Assembly (NCBI GenBank): GCA_015233825.1
Contig: JADGIS010000001.1
Location: 1-64,000 of the forward strand
Direction of reading: 5' to 3'
Origin: Erysipelotrichaceae bacterium RD49
GTDB taxonomy: Bacteria > Bacillota_I > Bacilli_A > Erysipelotrichales > Erysipelotrichaceae
Length of the DNA stretch: 64,000 nucleotides
Shown: positions 1 through 8,351 of the stretch, in pieces
Layout: every line of letters begins with the position of its first letter
Position numbering within the stretch: the stretch's first letter is position 1
Notes under the pieces: generated by a model
Seen by the model: the letters and a program-made list of their open reading frames with translations, nothing else
The model's database searches: none
What the model was told of the DNA's origin: nothing
Made by a program: the position numbers and the translations under genes

Positions 1-243
1 TTCTAATCTGACTCTTCCAGGTTCTGGAAGTTCCATTTCCTGATGGAGTTCCTTACGACCGCGTTCAATGGTTTTTGGATCCGTATGAGTTCGCTGGGCA
101 ATATAGTGCTGGGCACCACGGCCGCCGTTTTCCGCCATTAGAGCAAGCATTCGTCTGTTCGCCACTTCGTCGAGGCTGTCCTGCATGCTCTCATAGAGTT
201 CAATCTGGGCGATTAGCTTTTCGTCTGGAACATAGGGTTTCAT
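1..243 (-). CDS. Partial transposase, ISAzo13-like N-terminus
   Basis: The frame opens at a minus-strand ATG behind a strong ribosome site (GGAGGAG) and runs off the left edge, so only the first 81 residues are visible. They show the N-terminal layout of ISAzo13-family DDE transposases: a charged helix (LDEVANRRMLALMAENGG), a Gly-Arg-Gly turn, then a helix-turn-helix segment ending TIERGRKEL and a GRVR motif. This part should bind the ends of the insertion sequence. The catalytic DDE domain lies outside the window, so it cannot be said whether the element is intact. The family name is from recall of the pattern; another mobile-element DNA-binding protein is possible. Confidence 0.6.
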   Translation of the reverse strand, partial: MKPYVPDEKLIAQIELYESMQDSLDEVANRRMLALMAENGGRGAQHYIAQRTHTDPKTIERGRKELHQEMELPEPGRVRLE

Positions 244-444
244 AAGATACACTCCTCCATCAGCTGGTACTGATACATTTCAAGGAAAGTATAGTTCCAA
301 AGAATAGAGGACATTCACTGAAGGCTCATAGTAGAATCAGTATCAATTCTCATAGATGTAATCATGGGAATTGTGTGACTGAAGATAGCTGGGGGTCTTT
401 TTCCTGACGTTCCTAAGTACGTTTTTCATACCGAGGAACATCGA

Positions 445-822
445 ATGCATAAAGAACAAGAATATCTGGAAAAGCTTTTAAAAGCGGACAAGCCCGATGC
501 CAACTGCCCTGTCCACCGGGCTTTGAACCAGCTGCAGGGCAAATGGAAGACAAACGTGCTGTTTGAGTTGCTGAAGCAGGATTCAATCCGCTTCAATGGT
601 CTGAAAAAGAAAATTCCCTTCATTACGGGATCTATGCTGTCATCCGTTTTGCGGGATTTGCAAAAATCCAATCTGGTTGTCCGCGTCCAATATAATGAAA
701 TTCCACCGCGAGTAGAATATTCTCTGTCGCCAAAAGGCAAGGGACTGCTCCCAGTTCTGGCTGAGCTGACCAATTGGATCGAAAAAGTATCCCTCATAGG
801 GCATTCCATTTTTGACTTTTAA
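445..822 (+). CDS. HxlR-family winged-helix regulator
   Basis: A 125-residue protein with the full HxlR/DUF24 layout: an early Cys (CPVHRALNQLQGKWK), the recognition region around FNGLKKKIPFITGSML, and the wing YNEIPPRVEYSLSPKG. Such proteins bind promoters as dimers and often sense electrophiles or redox stress through that N-terminal Cys (here Cys26). The ATG follows a GAGGAAC ribosome site. HxlR genes usually lie divergent to an oxidoreductase they control. Here the divergent neighbour is a transposase end, so a former target may have been lost; this is inference. The family call is firm, the signal unknown. Confidence 0.9.
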   Translation: MHKEQEYLEKLLKADKPDANCPVHRALNQLQGKWKTNVLFELLKQDSIRFNGLKKKIPFITGSMLSSVLRDLQKSNLVVRVQYNEIPPRVEYSLSPKGKGLLPVLAELTNWIEKVSLIGHSIFDF

Positions 823-836
823 AGTTTCGATCACTT

Positions 837-917
837 AAAAACAGCCGCTCTTTTCATTGAGATTCTTACGCAAACTTTGTTGGAACCTTCATTGAGAAAG
901 CGGCTGTTTTCATTTTT
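837..917. terminator. Convergent terminator, HxlR gene / recG
   Basis: An inverted repeat AAACAGCCGCT...AGCGGCTGTTT (arms at about 838-849 and 899-910) sits between two convergent genes and is flanked by T-rich runs on both strands. The loop of about 50 bases is long, so it may work less well than a compact hairpin. Confidence 0.55.
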
Positions 918-955
918 GATCGATATGGAATTCGAACGAGAAAAATAACTCGCAG

Positions 956-3025
956 CTAATCGACCAGGCTCTTATCGGAAGCCTGTCGCAGGTAATTCAT
1001 CATCGCCCGGTTTTCCGGATTTTCCGGGTGTTCTAAAATTTCAGCTGCATCCTTTTCGCAGCAATCCATCATGGCTAAATCTTTGCCGGCATCGCCTAAG
1101 ATAAAAGCCGGAATGCCCGACTGGCGGGTCCCTAAAAGATCTCCCGGGCCGCGCAGCTGCAAGTCATACGCCGCTAAATCAAATCCATTGTCTAGCTCTT
1201 CCATCTTTTTCAGGCGGTCGATCGACTGCTTTGTTTTGGAATTGGACAGCAGGTAGCATTCGCCCTGCACGGGTCCTCTGGCACACCGGCCGCGCAGCTG
1301 GTGCAAGGCTGAAAGGCCGAAGCGGTGGGCATCGTAGATGACCATCATGGTCGCGTTCGCCACGTCGATTCCGACTTCAATGACAGTTGTCGAGACCAGA
1401 ATCTGCGTTTCATGATTCTTAAAGCGGTCCATGATTTCTTCTTTTTCTTCCGTTTTCATCCGTCCATGCAGCAGATCAATCGAAATCTGTTTTCCCAATA
1501 CCGACTGCATGCCCTCATAAATCGATTTGGCCGCAGTAATTCCTTCATCAGGATTTTCATCGATCGCGGGACAGACGACATACACCTGGCGGCCTTCTTT
1601 TTGAATTCCCTCTAAAATCCGGCCTAAAACCGGCTTCATGCTTGAAGTCTGAAAATATTTCGTAATCACCGGCTTGCGGCCTGGGGGCATCGTGCGGATG
1701 GCGGACAGATCAATATCGCCATATAAAAAGTGCGCGGCCGTCCGTGGAATCGGAGTGGCACTCATCAGCAGCACATCGACATGATGGCCTTTTTCAATAA
1801 GTGCTCTTCGCTGCAGGACTCCAAAGCGATGCTGCTCGTCTGCAATGACCAGCCCTAAATTGTCATATTCCACAGCTTCCTGGAAAAGCGAATGCGTACC
1901 GACCACCAAATCAATTGTTCCTTCTTTGAGTCCTTTGAGTACTTGTCTTTTCTCGCTGGCTTTAAGCGATGAGCAATAGAGCGTGGCTTCAATGCCTAGT
2001 TTTTGCAGGGAGATCACATGCTGGCGGGCAAGGATTTCCGTTGGCGCAAGCAGGGCTGCCTGCTGGCCGGAAAGCTTGCAGGCATACAAGGCCATCGCGG
2101 CGACCATCGTCTTGCCACACCCTACTTCTCCTTGCAACAGCCTGTACATTGCCTGGTCTGAATGCAGGTCGTTTAGAATCTCGTCGATGCTCGATGCCTG
2201 ATCGGGTGTCAGGGTATAGGGAAGGTTGGCGATCCGCTGGTCGATCAAAGACTGGTCAAACTGCTTGGGCGTTTTTTCAATACGGATCGACTGCCGCAGC
2301 CTGGCGCAATGGAAGCACAAAAACTCTTCATATTTTAAGGCGCGCACCCCTTGATACAATTCAGCTTCATTTTGCGGCTGGTGAACGGCTTTTAACGCTT
2401 GAGCCAGCGGCAGCAGCCGGTATTTTTTACGCAGGCTTTGCGGGATTCGGTCTGGAAGTTTGTCGACATGCTTCAGCGCCTTATCGATGATTTTGATCAT
2501 CATATCCCGTCTGGTTTTGTTGGGCAGTGAATAGTTGGGATACAGTAGCTGGCCAGGTTCAATGACTTTGGCTGCGCTTGTCCAGTTGGCGCTGATGCGA
2601 TTGGGTTTGTGAAAAGTACCGCAGACCGTCAGCGTCTTTTCAATGGTAATCTGGGGAAAATAGCCGTAGGAAAAAATCGATACGATCAGCTCCTGGTCCC
2701 AGGCATACATCGTAACCTGCGTGACAATCCGGTTATGGCTGATGCGCTGCCCGCCGTTTGAGCGGATGACCATTCCTTCCAATAAAACTTCATCACCCTC
2801 TTCCCATTTTTCATAGGGCCTGATAGGGGTATAGCGAAGTGGATACGTATGAAGCAGATCCGAGAGCGTTTCGATCTTGCGGCTGGCAAGAAACTCCTGC
2901 TGCGAAGGAGTCAGCTTTAACGGCTTAAATTCTGAGTTTTCAACCTTTTGGCTGTTTTTCTTTTTCCTCTTGCTTTTCTGTTGATTATCGGTCTTGTTCT
3001 TTTCTTCTTTCTGGTTTTCCGCCAT
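956..3025 (-). CDS. recG: ATP-dependent DNA helicase RecG
   Basis: RecG remodels stalled replication forks and branch-migrates Holliday junctions. The 689-residue protein has an N-terminal wedge/OB region, Walker A GEVGCGKT (residues 299-306), the RecG-specific box II DEQHRFG (from 396), a SATPIPRT motif and the C-terminal domain ending in the LRGPGDLLGTRQSG segment. I chose the ATG at 3025 because it follows GGAGGAAG; the open frame continues upstream but that part overlaps the next gene's region and does not look like RecG. The first 30 residues are very Lys/Gln/Asn-rich and probably disordered, unlike typical RecG. It lies downstream of a membrane protein and an S66 peptidase on the same strand, possibly one operon. 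Confidence 0.96.
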   Translation of the reverse strand: MAENQKEEKNKTDNQQKSKRKKKNSQKVENSEFKPLKLTPSQQEFLASRKIETLSDLLHTYPLRYTPIRPYEKWEEGDEVLLEGMVIRSNGGQRISHNRIVTQVTMYAWDQELIVSIFSYGYFPQITIEKTLTVCGTFHKPNRISANWTSAAKVIEPGQLLYPNYSLPNKTRRDMMIKIIDKALKHVDKLPDRIPQSLRKKYRLLPLAQALKAVHQPQNEAELYQGVRALKYEEFLCFHCARLRQSIRIEKTPKQFDQSLIDQRIANLPYTLTPDQASSIDEILNDLHSDQAMYRLLQGEVGCGKTMVAAMALYACKLSGQQAALLAPTEILARQHVISLQKLGIEATLYCSSLKASEKRQVLKGLKEGTIDLVVGTHSLFQEAVEYDNLGLVIADEQHRFGVLQRRALIEKGHHVDVLLMSATPIPRTAAHFLYGDIDLSAIRTMPPGRKPVITKYFQTSSMKPVLGRILEGIQKEGRQVYVVCPAIDENPDEGITAAKSIYEGMQSVLGKQISIDLLHGRMKTEEKEEIMDRFKNHETQILVSTTVIEVGIDVANATMMVIYDAHRFGLSALHQLRGRCARGPVQGECYLLSNSKTKQSIDRLKKMEELDNGFDLAAYDLQLRGPGDLLGTRQSGIPAFILGDAGKDLAMMDCCEKDAAEILEHPENPENRAMMNYLRQASDKSLVD

Positions 3026-3140
3026 TGTCTTCCTCCTCTCTAAGCGACAAAAACGCCAGGGACATTGTCCAAGGCGTTCGTCAATGGAAACAAAAACTGG
3101 TTCTTCTGCAGGATTTGGCAAATATTGAATCGGTATAGCT

Positions 3141-3959
3141 TTAGTGCTTCTGGCGCGGCAGCGAAGGCGAGTTTTTTTCAATCGGCTTATTGTAGTGATA
3201 TTCATTCCACATCTGCTGGCCAGCCTGGCCAATCCAGGCAATGATGTTGCATTCCAAAAAGACCATCAAAACAGCTTCCAGAATGCCAAGCATCGTCAGC
3301 TCCCAGGTTCCAGGAGCGGATTGGGAAAAGAGCAGAATCATTTCAAAGTAGATGGTTGGCTCTTTTAAATACATCAGCGTGGTAAAGATCGATGGCGCAT
3401 CAAAGGTACCGGCACTGAAGAGCGGCCCACCCATGAAGTTATCCCAGGCATACATCAGCACAAACAGCATCAGCCAAAGGTCGAGAATATACCAGAACTT
3501 CCCCCGCCAGGCTAAACGGACAAATTTAATCTGGTCGCTCAACGAATCAATGCCATTGTAAATCGCCCGGAAAAACAAAATCAAAGTCGGCAGGGCAAAT
3601 AATAGGCAGACCGTTCCCAGGACGGCTCCAAGCAAGAGCAATCCAAGATTGCCGCCTTGCAAGGAAAGCGGTGAAATGACCCAGGTGGTCACAACGGCCA
3701 AAAGCAAGCACAAGCTCCAGACTTCCCCGGCCCGTTTGGGGGTGAGTGTCTGTCTTTTTTTGCCCCAGATCAAAGTGGAGACAAAATACAGCCCTAAGCC
3801 AAAAACCGACAACAGCAGGCAGCGGGAAATGTCGTTATAAGGGGAAGGCAGATCCATCAATTTGAGTGTTCCAAATCCATAAATCAATGAAAATAAAAAC
3901 AGATAAATCATCGGCCGCAATAAGCTTGTAAACCGAAACGGATTTTTAAAAGATTTCAT
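3141..3959 (-). CDS. Polytopic membrane protein, unknown function
   Basis: A 272-residue protein with about six hydrophobic segments, for example IYLFLFSLIYGFGTL, LLLSVFGLGLYFVSTLIW and LWLMLFVLMYAW, and a hydrophilic Lys-rich C-terminus. No motif of a known transporter or enzyme was recognised. The ATG at 3959 is preferred because GGAGG lies five bases before it; a TTG four codons upstream has no better site. It starts about 20 bases after the S66 peptidase gene ends, so the two are probably co-transcribed, and recG follows 115 bases downstream. A role at the envelope near the peptidase is only a guess. Confidence 0.7.
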   Translation of the reverse strand: MKSFKNPFRFTSLLRPMIYLFLFSLIYGFGTLKLMDLPSPYNDISRCLLLSVFGLGLYFVSTLIWGKKRQTLTPKRAGEVWSLCLLLAVVTTWVISPLSLQGGNLGLLLLGAVLGTVCLLFALPTLILFFRAIYNGIDSLSDQIKFVRLAWRGKFWYILDLWLMLFVLMYAWDNFMGGPLFSAGTFDAPSIFTTLMYLKEPTIYFEMILLFSQSAPGTWELTMLGILEAVLMVFLECNIIAWIGQAGQQMWNEYHYNKPIEKNSPSLPRQKH

Positions 3960-3979
3960 ATGCGCCTCCAAAATCGCTC

Positions 3980-5047
3980 TTACTTCTGAAAAGAAAAAGG
4001 AGTGATGTAGACATCTGCTGATGAAATTGTATAGGAATGCGCCTGATTTTTTGACTCTTTCCGGTCATTATTGGTCATTTTGTCCACTTCAAGATTAGAT
4101 TTTATCTGATACTCATTTTTCGGAACGCTTGGCAAAGATCCAATGGGGGCTTTGACCGGACCTGTTTTAGCGGTTTGTCCAGATGGGTTTTCGTCTTTTT
4201 CAACGGATTTTTTGCAGGACAGTTCCCTGGACTGGCTGGCTGTTTTTCCCGCACTGATCCATATTCCCTGTGAGTTTGGAATATGGCCAAGCTGGTCAGC
4301 CTGGTAAAAATCGAAAGGCTGGTCTACCAGCGAGTTTAAAAAGGCCATCATCACCTCCAGTGCCCGGTCTCTGCTTCCTGCTTGCCTTTCCAAAGCATTA
4401 AAGCGGCCAAGTACAATCCCCCAAATCGAATCAAAAGCTCCGATCTGGGCTAAATGGGCACTCATCGAGCGAAATGCGTTCCAATCGGCACTGGACGATT
4501 CTAAAAGCAGATAGCTGTCCGTCAAATCCGGAAAACCATCTGTTCCTGCCAATTTTAAAAAGCAGCGGATATTGCCCCCAAACACTTTGGCATGGCGGGG
4601 CATCGGCCTGGCATGGCCCATTGGTTCAATCTGCGGATGCATCTTGCCGGTTTGAATCAGCGAAATGGTCTGGGAAAAATCAGTCTGGTTCCAGATTGGA
4701 AAAAGCAGCGCTTTTTTATGGCCCCGGCACGCCAAGGCATTGACGATACAGGTTCCATCGCTGAAAGCCCCATAATAGGTTGTTCCATTCTGGTAGGCTT
4801 CATAATCCAGATACGGTAAAACCAGGTTTGCTAAATTTCCGCCGGAAACATCCAAAATCCAAGTATACCGCCCACTGCGCAAGGCTCTGTTCAAATCCTG
4901 GGCTTTATAGCAAGCTGGCAGATCCTGCTGCAAATACTTGGAAAGCTCCAGCTGAATTCCCTGCTTTTCAAAGACTGGAATCAACTTTTCATATCGGCTT
5001 CGGTCCACAATTGGATCGGAAAGGGCACAAAGATAAACACGCTGCAT
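3980..5047 (-). CDS. S66-family peptidase (LD-carboxypeptidase/MccF-like)
   Basis: The 355-residue protein has the S66 serine peptidase signature. It has a GGN...LPYLDY segment (69-82), the nucleophile Ser96 in GAFSDGT, a second FGGN motif (156-159), Glu183 in LLLES and His255 in LGHIPN. This gives the expected Ser-Glu-His triad of LD-carboxypeptidases and the microcin-immunity protein MccF. Members trim cell-wall tetrapeptides or cleave peptidyl-nucleotide toxins. After residue 270 there is an unusual low-complexity, Lys/Ser/Asn-rich tail of about 85 residues. The substrate cannot be read from sequence. It is the first gene of a likely operon with a membrane protein and recG. Confidence 0.85.
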   Translation of the reverse strand: MQRVYLCALSDPIVDRSRYEKLIPVFEKQGIQLELSKYLQQDLPACYKAQDLNRALRSGRYTWILDVSGGNLANLVLPYLDYEAYQNGTTYYGAFSDGTCIVNALACRGHKKALLFPIWNQTDFSQTISLIQTGKMHPQIEPMGHARPMPRHAKVFGGNIRCFLKLAGTDGFPDLTDSYLLLESSSADWNAFRSMSAHLAQIGAFDSIWGIVLGRFNALERQAGSRDRALEVMMAFLNSLVDQPFDFYQADQLGHIPNSQGIWISAGKTASQSRELSCKKSVEKDENPSGQTAKTGPVKAPIGSLPSVPKNEYQIKSNLEVDKMTNNDRKESKNQAHSYTISSADVYITPFSFQK

Positions 5048-5239
5048 TACAACTATTCCTCCGCTTCAAAATGGGCTTTTCTGCTTTGAGGGCTGGGTTG
5101 ATTTGACAGGCAGGTTCGATTCCAGATCCTTCATCAAGCCGCGCAAAAAAGTCCAACAGTTCGTCATCGACCCACTCTTGGGGTCTTCCCGCTACAATAA
5201 TACAAGGAAGGCAAGATTCCTTGCCAACTGGAGGTAACT

Positions 5240-5725
5240 ATGGCTAAAACATTTACGATTACCATGAACAACGGCGATGTCATCAAAGGGGAACTCTATC
5301 CAGACAAAGCGCCAAAAACAGTCGAAAACTTCGAAAAGCTCGCCAACGAAGGCTTCTATGATGGATTAAACTTCCACCGCGTGATCCCTGGCTTCATGAT
5401 TCAGGGTGGCGATCCCAAAGGAAATGGAACCGGCGGCCCAGGCTACAGCATCCCTGGTGAGTTCAAATCCAACGGCTTTACACAAAACGACCTGAAGCAT
5501 ACCCGCGGCGTTCTGTCGATGGCCAGAGCTCAGGATCCAAACTCGGCTGGAAGCCAGTTCTTCATTATGCATGCCGATTCTCCATGGTTAGATGGTGAAT
5601 ATGCCGCATTTGGAAAAGTCACATCCGGTATGGAAGGTGTTGATAACGTAGCCAGTGTCAAAACCGATTTCAGTGACAAACCAAAAGAACCACAGATCAT
5701 CAAATCCATCCGTGTTGAAGGATAA
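5240..5725 (+). CDS. ppiB: Peptidyl-prolyl cis-trans isomerase, cyclophilin
   Basis: A 161-residue cytoplasmic cyclophilin that speeds proline isomerisation during protein folding. The family core is complete: [14 protein letters not shown] (catalytic Arg in FHR), [16 protein letters not shown] and the [12 protein letters not shown] segment. There is no signal peptide. The ATG follows GGAGG seven bases upstream. A small hairpin (GGCAAG...CTTGCC, about 5208-5225) lies in the leader and TACAAT around 5191 is a plausible -10 box. A clear terminator follows, so it is probably monocistronic. Confidence 0.96.
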   Translation: MAKTFTITMNNGDVIKGELYPDKAPKTVENFEKLANEGFYDGLNFHRVIPGFMIQGGDPKGNGTGGPGYSIPGEFKSNGFTQNDLKHTRGVLSMARAQDPNSAGSQFFIMHADSPWLDGEYAAFGKVTSGMEGVDNVASVKTDFSDKPKEPQIIKSIRVEG

Positions 5726-5760
5726 AGGCAGATAGAAAAGGCCAAATTATAATCAACTCA

Positions 5761-5802
5761 AAAGAACCGCAGTGAATCGCCAGATTCATACGGTTCTTTT
5801 TT
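5761..5802 (+). terminator. Terminator of ppiB
   Basis: AAAGAACCG...CGGTTCTTTTTT with an inner TGAATC/GATTCA stem forms a compact hairpin followed by six T, about 35 bases after the ppiB stop codon. Confidence 0.9.
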
Positions 5803-5840
5803 CATACTTCAAGGTACTCATCAGCCGCTGGAAATTAGAA

Positions 5841-5905
5841 AACAAAAGAAACTCTCCTTGCCCAATGGATTCTGTCATCGACTGGTTCAGAGAGTCTCTT
5901 GATGA
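5841..5905 (-). terminator. Possible terminator of malQ
   Basis: Read on the minus strand, AGAGACTCTC pairs with GAGAGTTTCT and is followed by TTTTGTTTTC. The loop is long, so confidence is modest, but it lies just past the malQ stop. Confidence 0.4.
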
Positions 5906-5946
5906 TTATTTCAATAGGCCGCTTTTTGAATTGATGCGAAAGCCAT

Positions 5947-7497
5947 TTAGTCTGCCAGATCAGCAGTTTCTAATGCAAGCAAAGTGGGCTTTTTCTTTTT
6001 GGGATCGATTCTCTGTTCGGGAAGCCTGCGGTAGACACGCGTGAGATATTTGAGATGGCGCATCGTATCTTCATTGAGCTGTCCTGGAATCAGGCGCCAT
6101 TGCCAGCTTCCAAGCTCACCTGGCTTATTCATACGGCTGTCACTGCCAAGACCCAATAAATCCTGTGCCATGACAATCGTGGTATCGGATGGTGAATTGA
6201 GCAGCTGGGCAAACATCCGCCAGTGAATATTGTTCGGATCCCAGGTATCCAGATATTCGCGGACATATTCTTTATCCACTTCGGATAAAGAATTGAACCA
6301 TCCATAAATGGTGTCATTATCATGCGTACCCGCATAGGCGACGCTCTTGACTGGATAGCTGAATGGCAGATATTCCTGTCCTTCGGTAGTATTGGCAAAC
6401 AAGCCAAATTCCAGGACTTTCATGCCTGGATAGCCGACCTCTTTCAGCATTTTTTCAACGGAAGGCGTCAGAATGCCTAAATCTTCAGCAATAATGTTGC
6501 GGCGGCCAATCTTTCTGGTCATCTTTTTAAACAGATCCGCGCCCGGTCCTTTCATCCATTTGCCTTCCAGCGCATTTTTGGCATCGGCCTCTACGGTGTA
6601 GAACGAATCAAAGCCGCGGAAGTGGTCAATTCGCAAAATGTCATAAAGCTTGGACATCCGATCAATCCGGTCGATCCACCATTGATAGCCGGTTTTCTGA
6701 TGGTATTTCCAGTTATAAACCGGATTGCCCCAAAGCTGTCCTTCTTTGGAGAACGCATCAGGGGGTACAGCGGCTACGCGGGTTGGGTTGGAATGCTCGT
6801 CCATCATAAAAAGTTCCGGATGCGACCATGCATCGGCCGAATCCATGGCAACATAAATCGGAATATCGCCTAAGATTTCAATGCCATGATCGTTGGCATA
6901 CTGCTTCAACTGGTGCCACTGCCTGAAGAAGAGGTACTGAACAGCCTCATAAATTTGAATCTCGTCTTTGAACTGTTCTTTCCAGGTTTCGATCTTTTTG
7001 CGGTCGTAAACTTTATATTCTTCCGGCCAGTCTTTCCAGCCCTGTCCGCCATGCGCGTTTTTAATGGCCATAAAGAGGGCATAGTCATCCAGCCAAGCCT
7101 TATTGTCCTTTAAAAACCGATCGTAATCAGCAGGCTTATTGGCTAAAAGGCGCTGGGCTGCCAGGCGCAGGACTGGCATTCTCTTGCGGGCTAAAATAGC
7201 AAAATCTGCTCGGTCTGGATAGGTATACCATTGCTCATGCTGGAACTCATGCCATTGCAGCAAGCCATCAAAAGCCAGCTGGTCCAAATCGATCAGATAG
7301 GGATTGCCTGCAAAAGTCGAGCTGCCCGCATAAGGCGAATCGCCAAAGCCAGTTGGATTGATGGGCAAAATCTGCCAGATGCTCTGGCCGTTTCGTTCCA
7401 GTTGGTCTATAAAATCCCGCGCTGCCTGGCCCATGGTTCCAATGCCGTAAGGACTTGGCAGCGAGGTGAGGTGAATCATAACGCCGTTTTTTCTCAT
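5947..7497 (-). CDS. malQ: 4-alpha-glucanotransferase (amylomaltase)
   Basis: A 516-residue GH77 enzyme that transfers maltooligosyl units between alpha-1,4-glucans in maltodextrin or glycogen use. The catalytic residues are all visible: nucleophile Asp291 in RIDHFRGF, acid/base Glu338 in IIAEDLG, and Asp393 in GTHDNDT. The N-terminal HLTSLPSPYGIG and GDSPYAG motifs are typical. The ATG at 7497 matches the usual N-terminus; the ribosome site (ACGAGAT) is weak. No maltodextrin transporter or phosphorylase gene is adjacent, so the pathway partners are elsewhere. Confidence 0.96.
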   Translation of the reverse strand: MRKNGVMIHLTSLPSPYGIGTMGQAARDFIDQLERNGQSIWQILPINPTGFGDSPYAGSSTFAGNPYLIDLDQLAFDGLLQWHEFQHEQWYTYPDRADFAILARKRMPVLRLAAQRLLANKPADYDRFLKDNKAWLDDYALFMAIKNAHGGQGWKDWPEEYKVYDRKKIETWKEQFKDEIQIYEAVQYLFFRQWHQLKQYANDHGIEILGDIPIYVAMDSADAWSHPELFMMDEHSNPTRVAAVPPDAFSKEGQLWGNPVYNWKYHQKTGYQWWIDRIDRMSKLYDILRIDHFRGFDSFYTVEADAKNALEGKWMKGPGADLFKKMTRKIGRRNIIAEDLGILTPSVEKMLKEVGYPGMKVLEFGLFANTTEGQEYLPFSYPVKSVAYAGTHDNDTIYGWFNSLSEVDKEYVREYLDTWDPNNIHWRMFAQLLNSPSDTTIVMAQDLLGLGSDSRMNKPGELGSWQWRLIPGQLNEDTMRHLKYLTRVYRRLPEQRIDPKKKKPTLLALETADLAD

Positions 7498-7820
7498 AAT
7501 TTGATCTCGTTTCCGGTAAACAACCTTTTCTAGATTATTTTATCCGCTTTCCTTCTCTCCTTCTGATGGGTAGCCTGCCATATTCAAAACCGTTTCAACA
7601 GCTTTTCTTTTGGTGAGTTTACAGACTGGATTCAGGACTCAAAAAGAAAAGCGGTTTCCAAAGATTTGCCCTGCTCTTACAACTCGCATCTAAGTCAGGC
7701 ACCAAGACCAGTCTCCTCAAACAGAAATTGAAAAAGGCAAAGAACAAAGCCAGAAAACAAGCTATTCTATTCCATATCTATATGTATCTATATGTCTTCT
7801 CTGGATACGGAGGTGAAAAA
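7498..7820. other. Intergenic region with long inverted repeat
   Basis: No gene seen. The only structure is an inverted repeat GCTTTTCTTTT (7601-7611) / AAAAGAAAAGC (7642-7652), extended by outer AACCG/CGGTT arms. It is not followed by a T run, so it does not look like a terminator. Confidence 0.4.
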
Positions 7821-8036
7821 ATGAAAAATCCAAACGCAAAGTCATCCCGCCAGGTCCAGCTCAGCAAATTCCTGGCCAAAATTCTGCGCCATCCTCCTGA
7901 GCTGATCGGCCTCGAGCTGGATGACCAAGGGTGGGCTGCTATGGATGAGATGCTGGTAAAAGCAGCCAAGCCGGATTTAACGCACCAAATGCTGGAAAAA
8001 ATCGTAGCGGACGATGAAAAAGGCCGCTGTCAATGA
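7821..8036 (+). pseudogene. kptA: kptA fragment (RNA 2'-phosphotransferase N-terminus)
   Basis: The 71 codons from an ATG with a strong GGAGGTG site match the N-terminal half of KptA/Tpt1, which removes a 2'-phosphate from RNA using NAD: the SKFLAKILRHPPELIGLELD segment and GWAAMDEML, then IVADDEKGR. At that point the frame runs into the left end of the IscB element, whose bases supply the TGA. The rest, including the NQGHS-type NAD-binding region and about 110 residues of the usual 180, is absent from this locus. It is also not found on the far side of the element, so there was a deletion as well as an insertion. The product should be inactive. Confidence 0.85.
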
Positions 8037-8294
8037 CCCCACCCAAACTGCCTTGCAATTTGGATGGGGCTTGAAATAAGAAGCTTTCATGCATCTGTTT
8101 CAAGCCTGATTGACTAGCCTGAGTCTTAACTGACTACGTTATTTGAGAATCAACCTTAAACAAGTTGAAATAGGCACTCCAGGATGTTCAGCTCTAGTCC
8201 TGGACTCTGCGGACCTGTATTAAACAGTACTGAGGTCAGGTGCAGTGTGCAGGTCAACAAACCTCTTATAACATTGGCGAAGGCTGGTGCTTCA
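8036..8294 (+). ncRNA. Putative omega RNA scaffold of IscB, copy 1
   Basis: In known IscB systems the guide RNA scaffold (omega RNA) is encoded just 5' of iscB and its guide comes from DNA flanking the left end. Here the region from the left-end hairpin to GGTGCTTCA is nearly identical to the copy-2 region, although it has no reading frame, and similarity drops sharply after that point. Several helices can be drawn, including GAAGC (about 8080) with GCTTC (about 8289) as a possible closing or pseudoknot pairing. RNA ends and structure are inferred, not shown. Confidence 0.65.
8037..8069 (+). repeat. Left-end hairpin of element copy 1
   Basis: CCCCACCCAAA pairs with TTTGGATGGGG around a TGCCTTGCAA loop, with one mismatch region. 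It sits just inside the left boundary and has the same arms as the right-end hairpin, as expected for a TnpA recognition hairpin. Confidence 0.7.
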
Positions 8295-8351
8295 ACTACC
8301 TTTTAGGACGCTTTATTATCCTAAAACGAATTATTACCTTGGAGGTACAAT

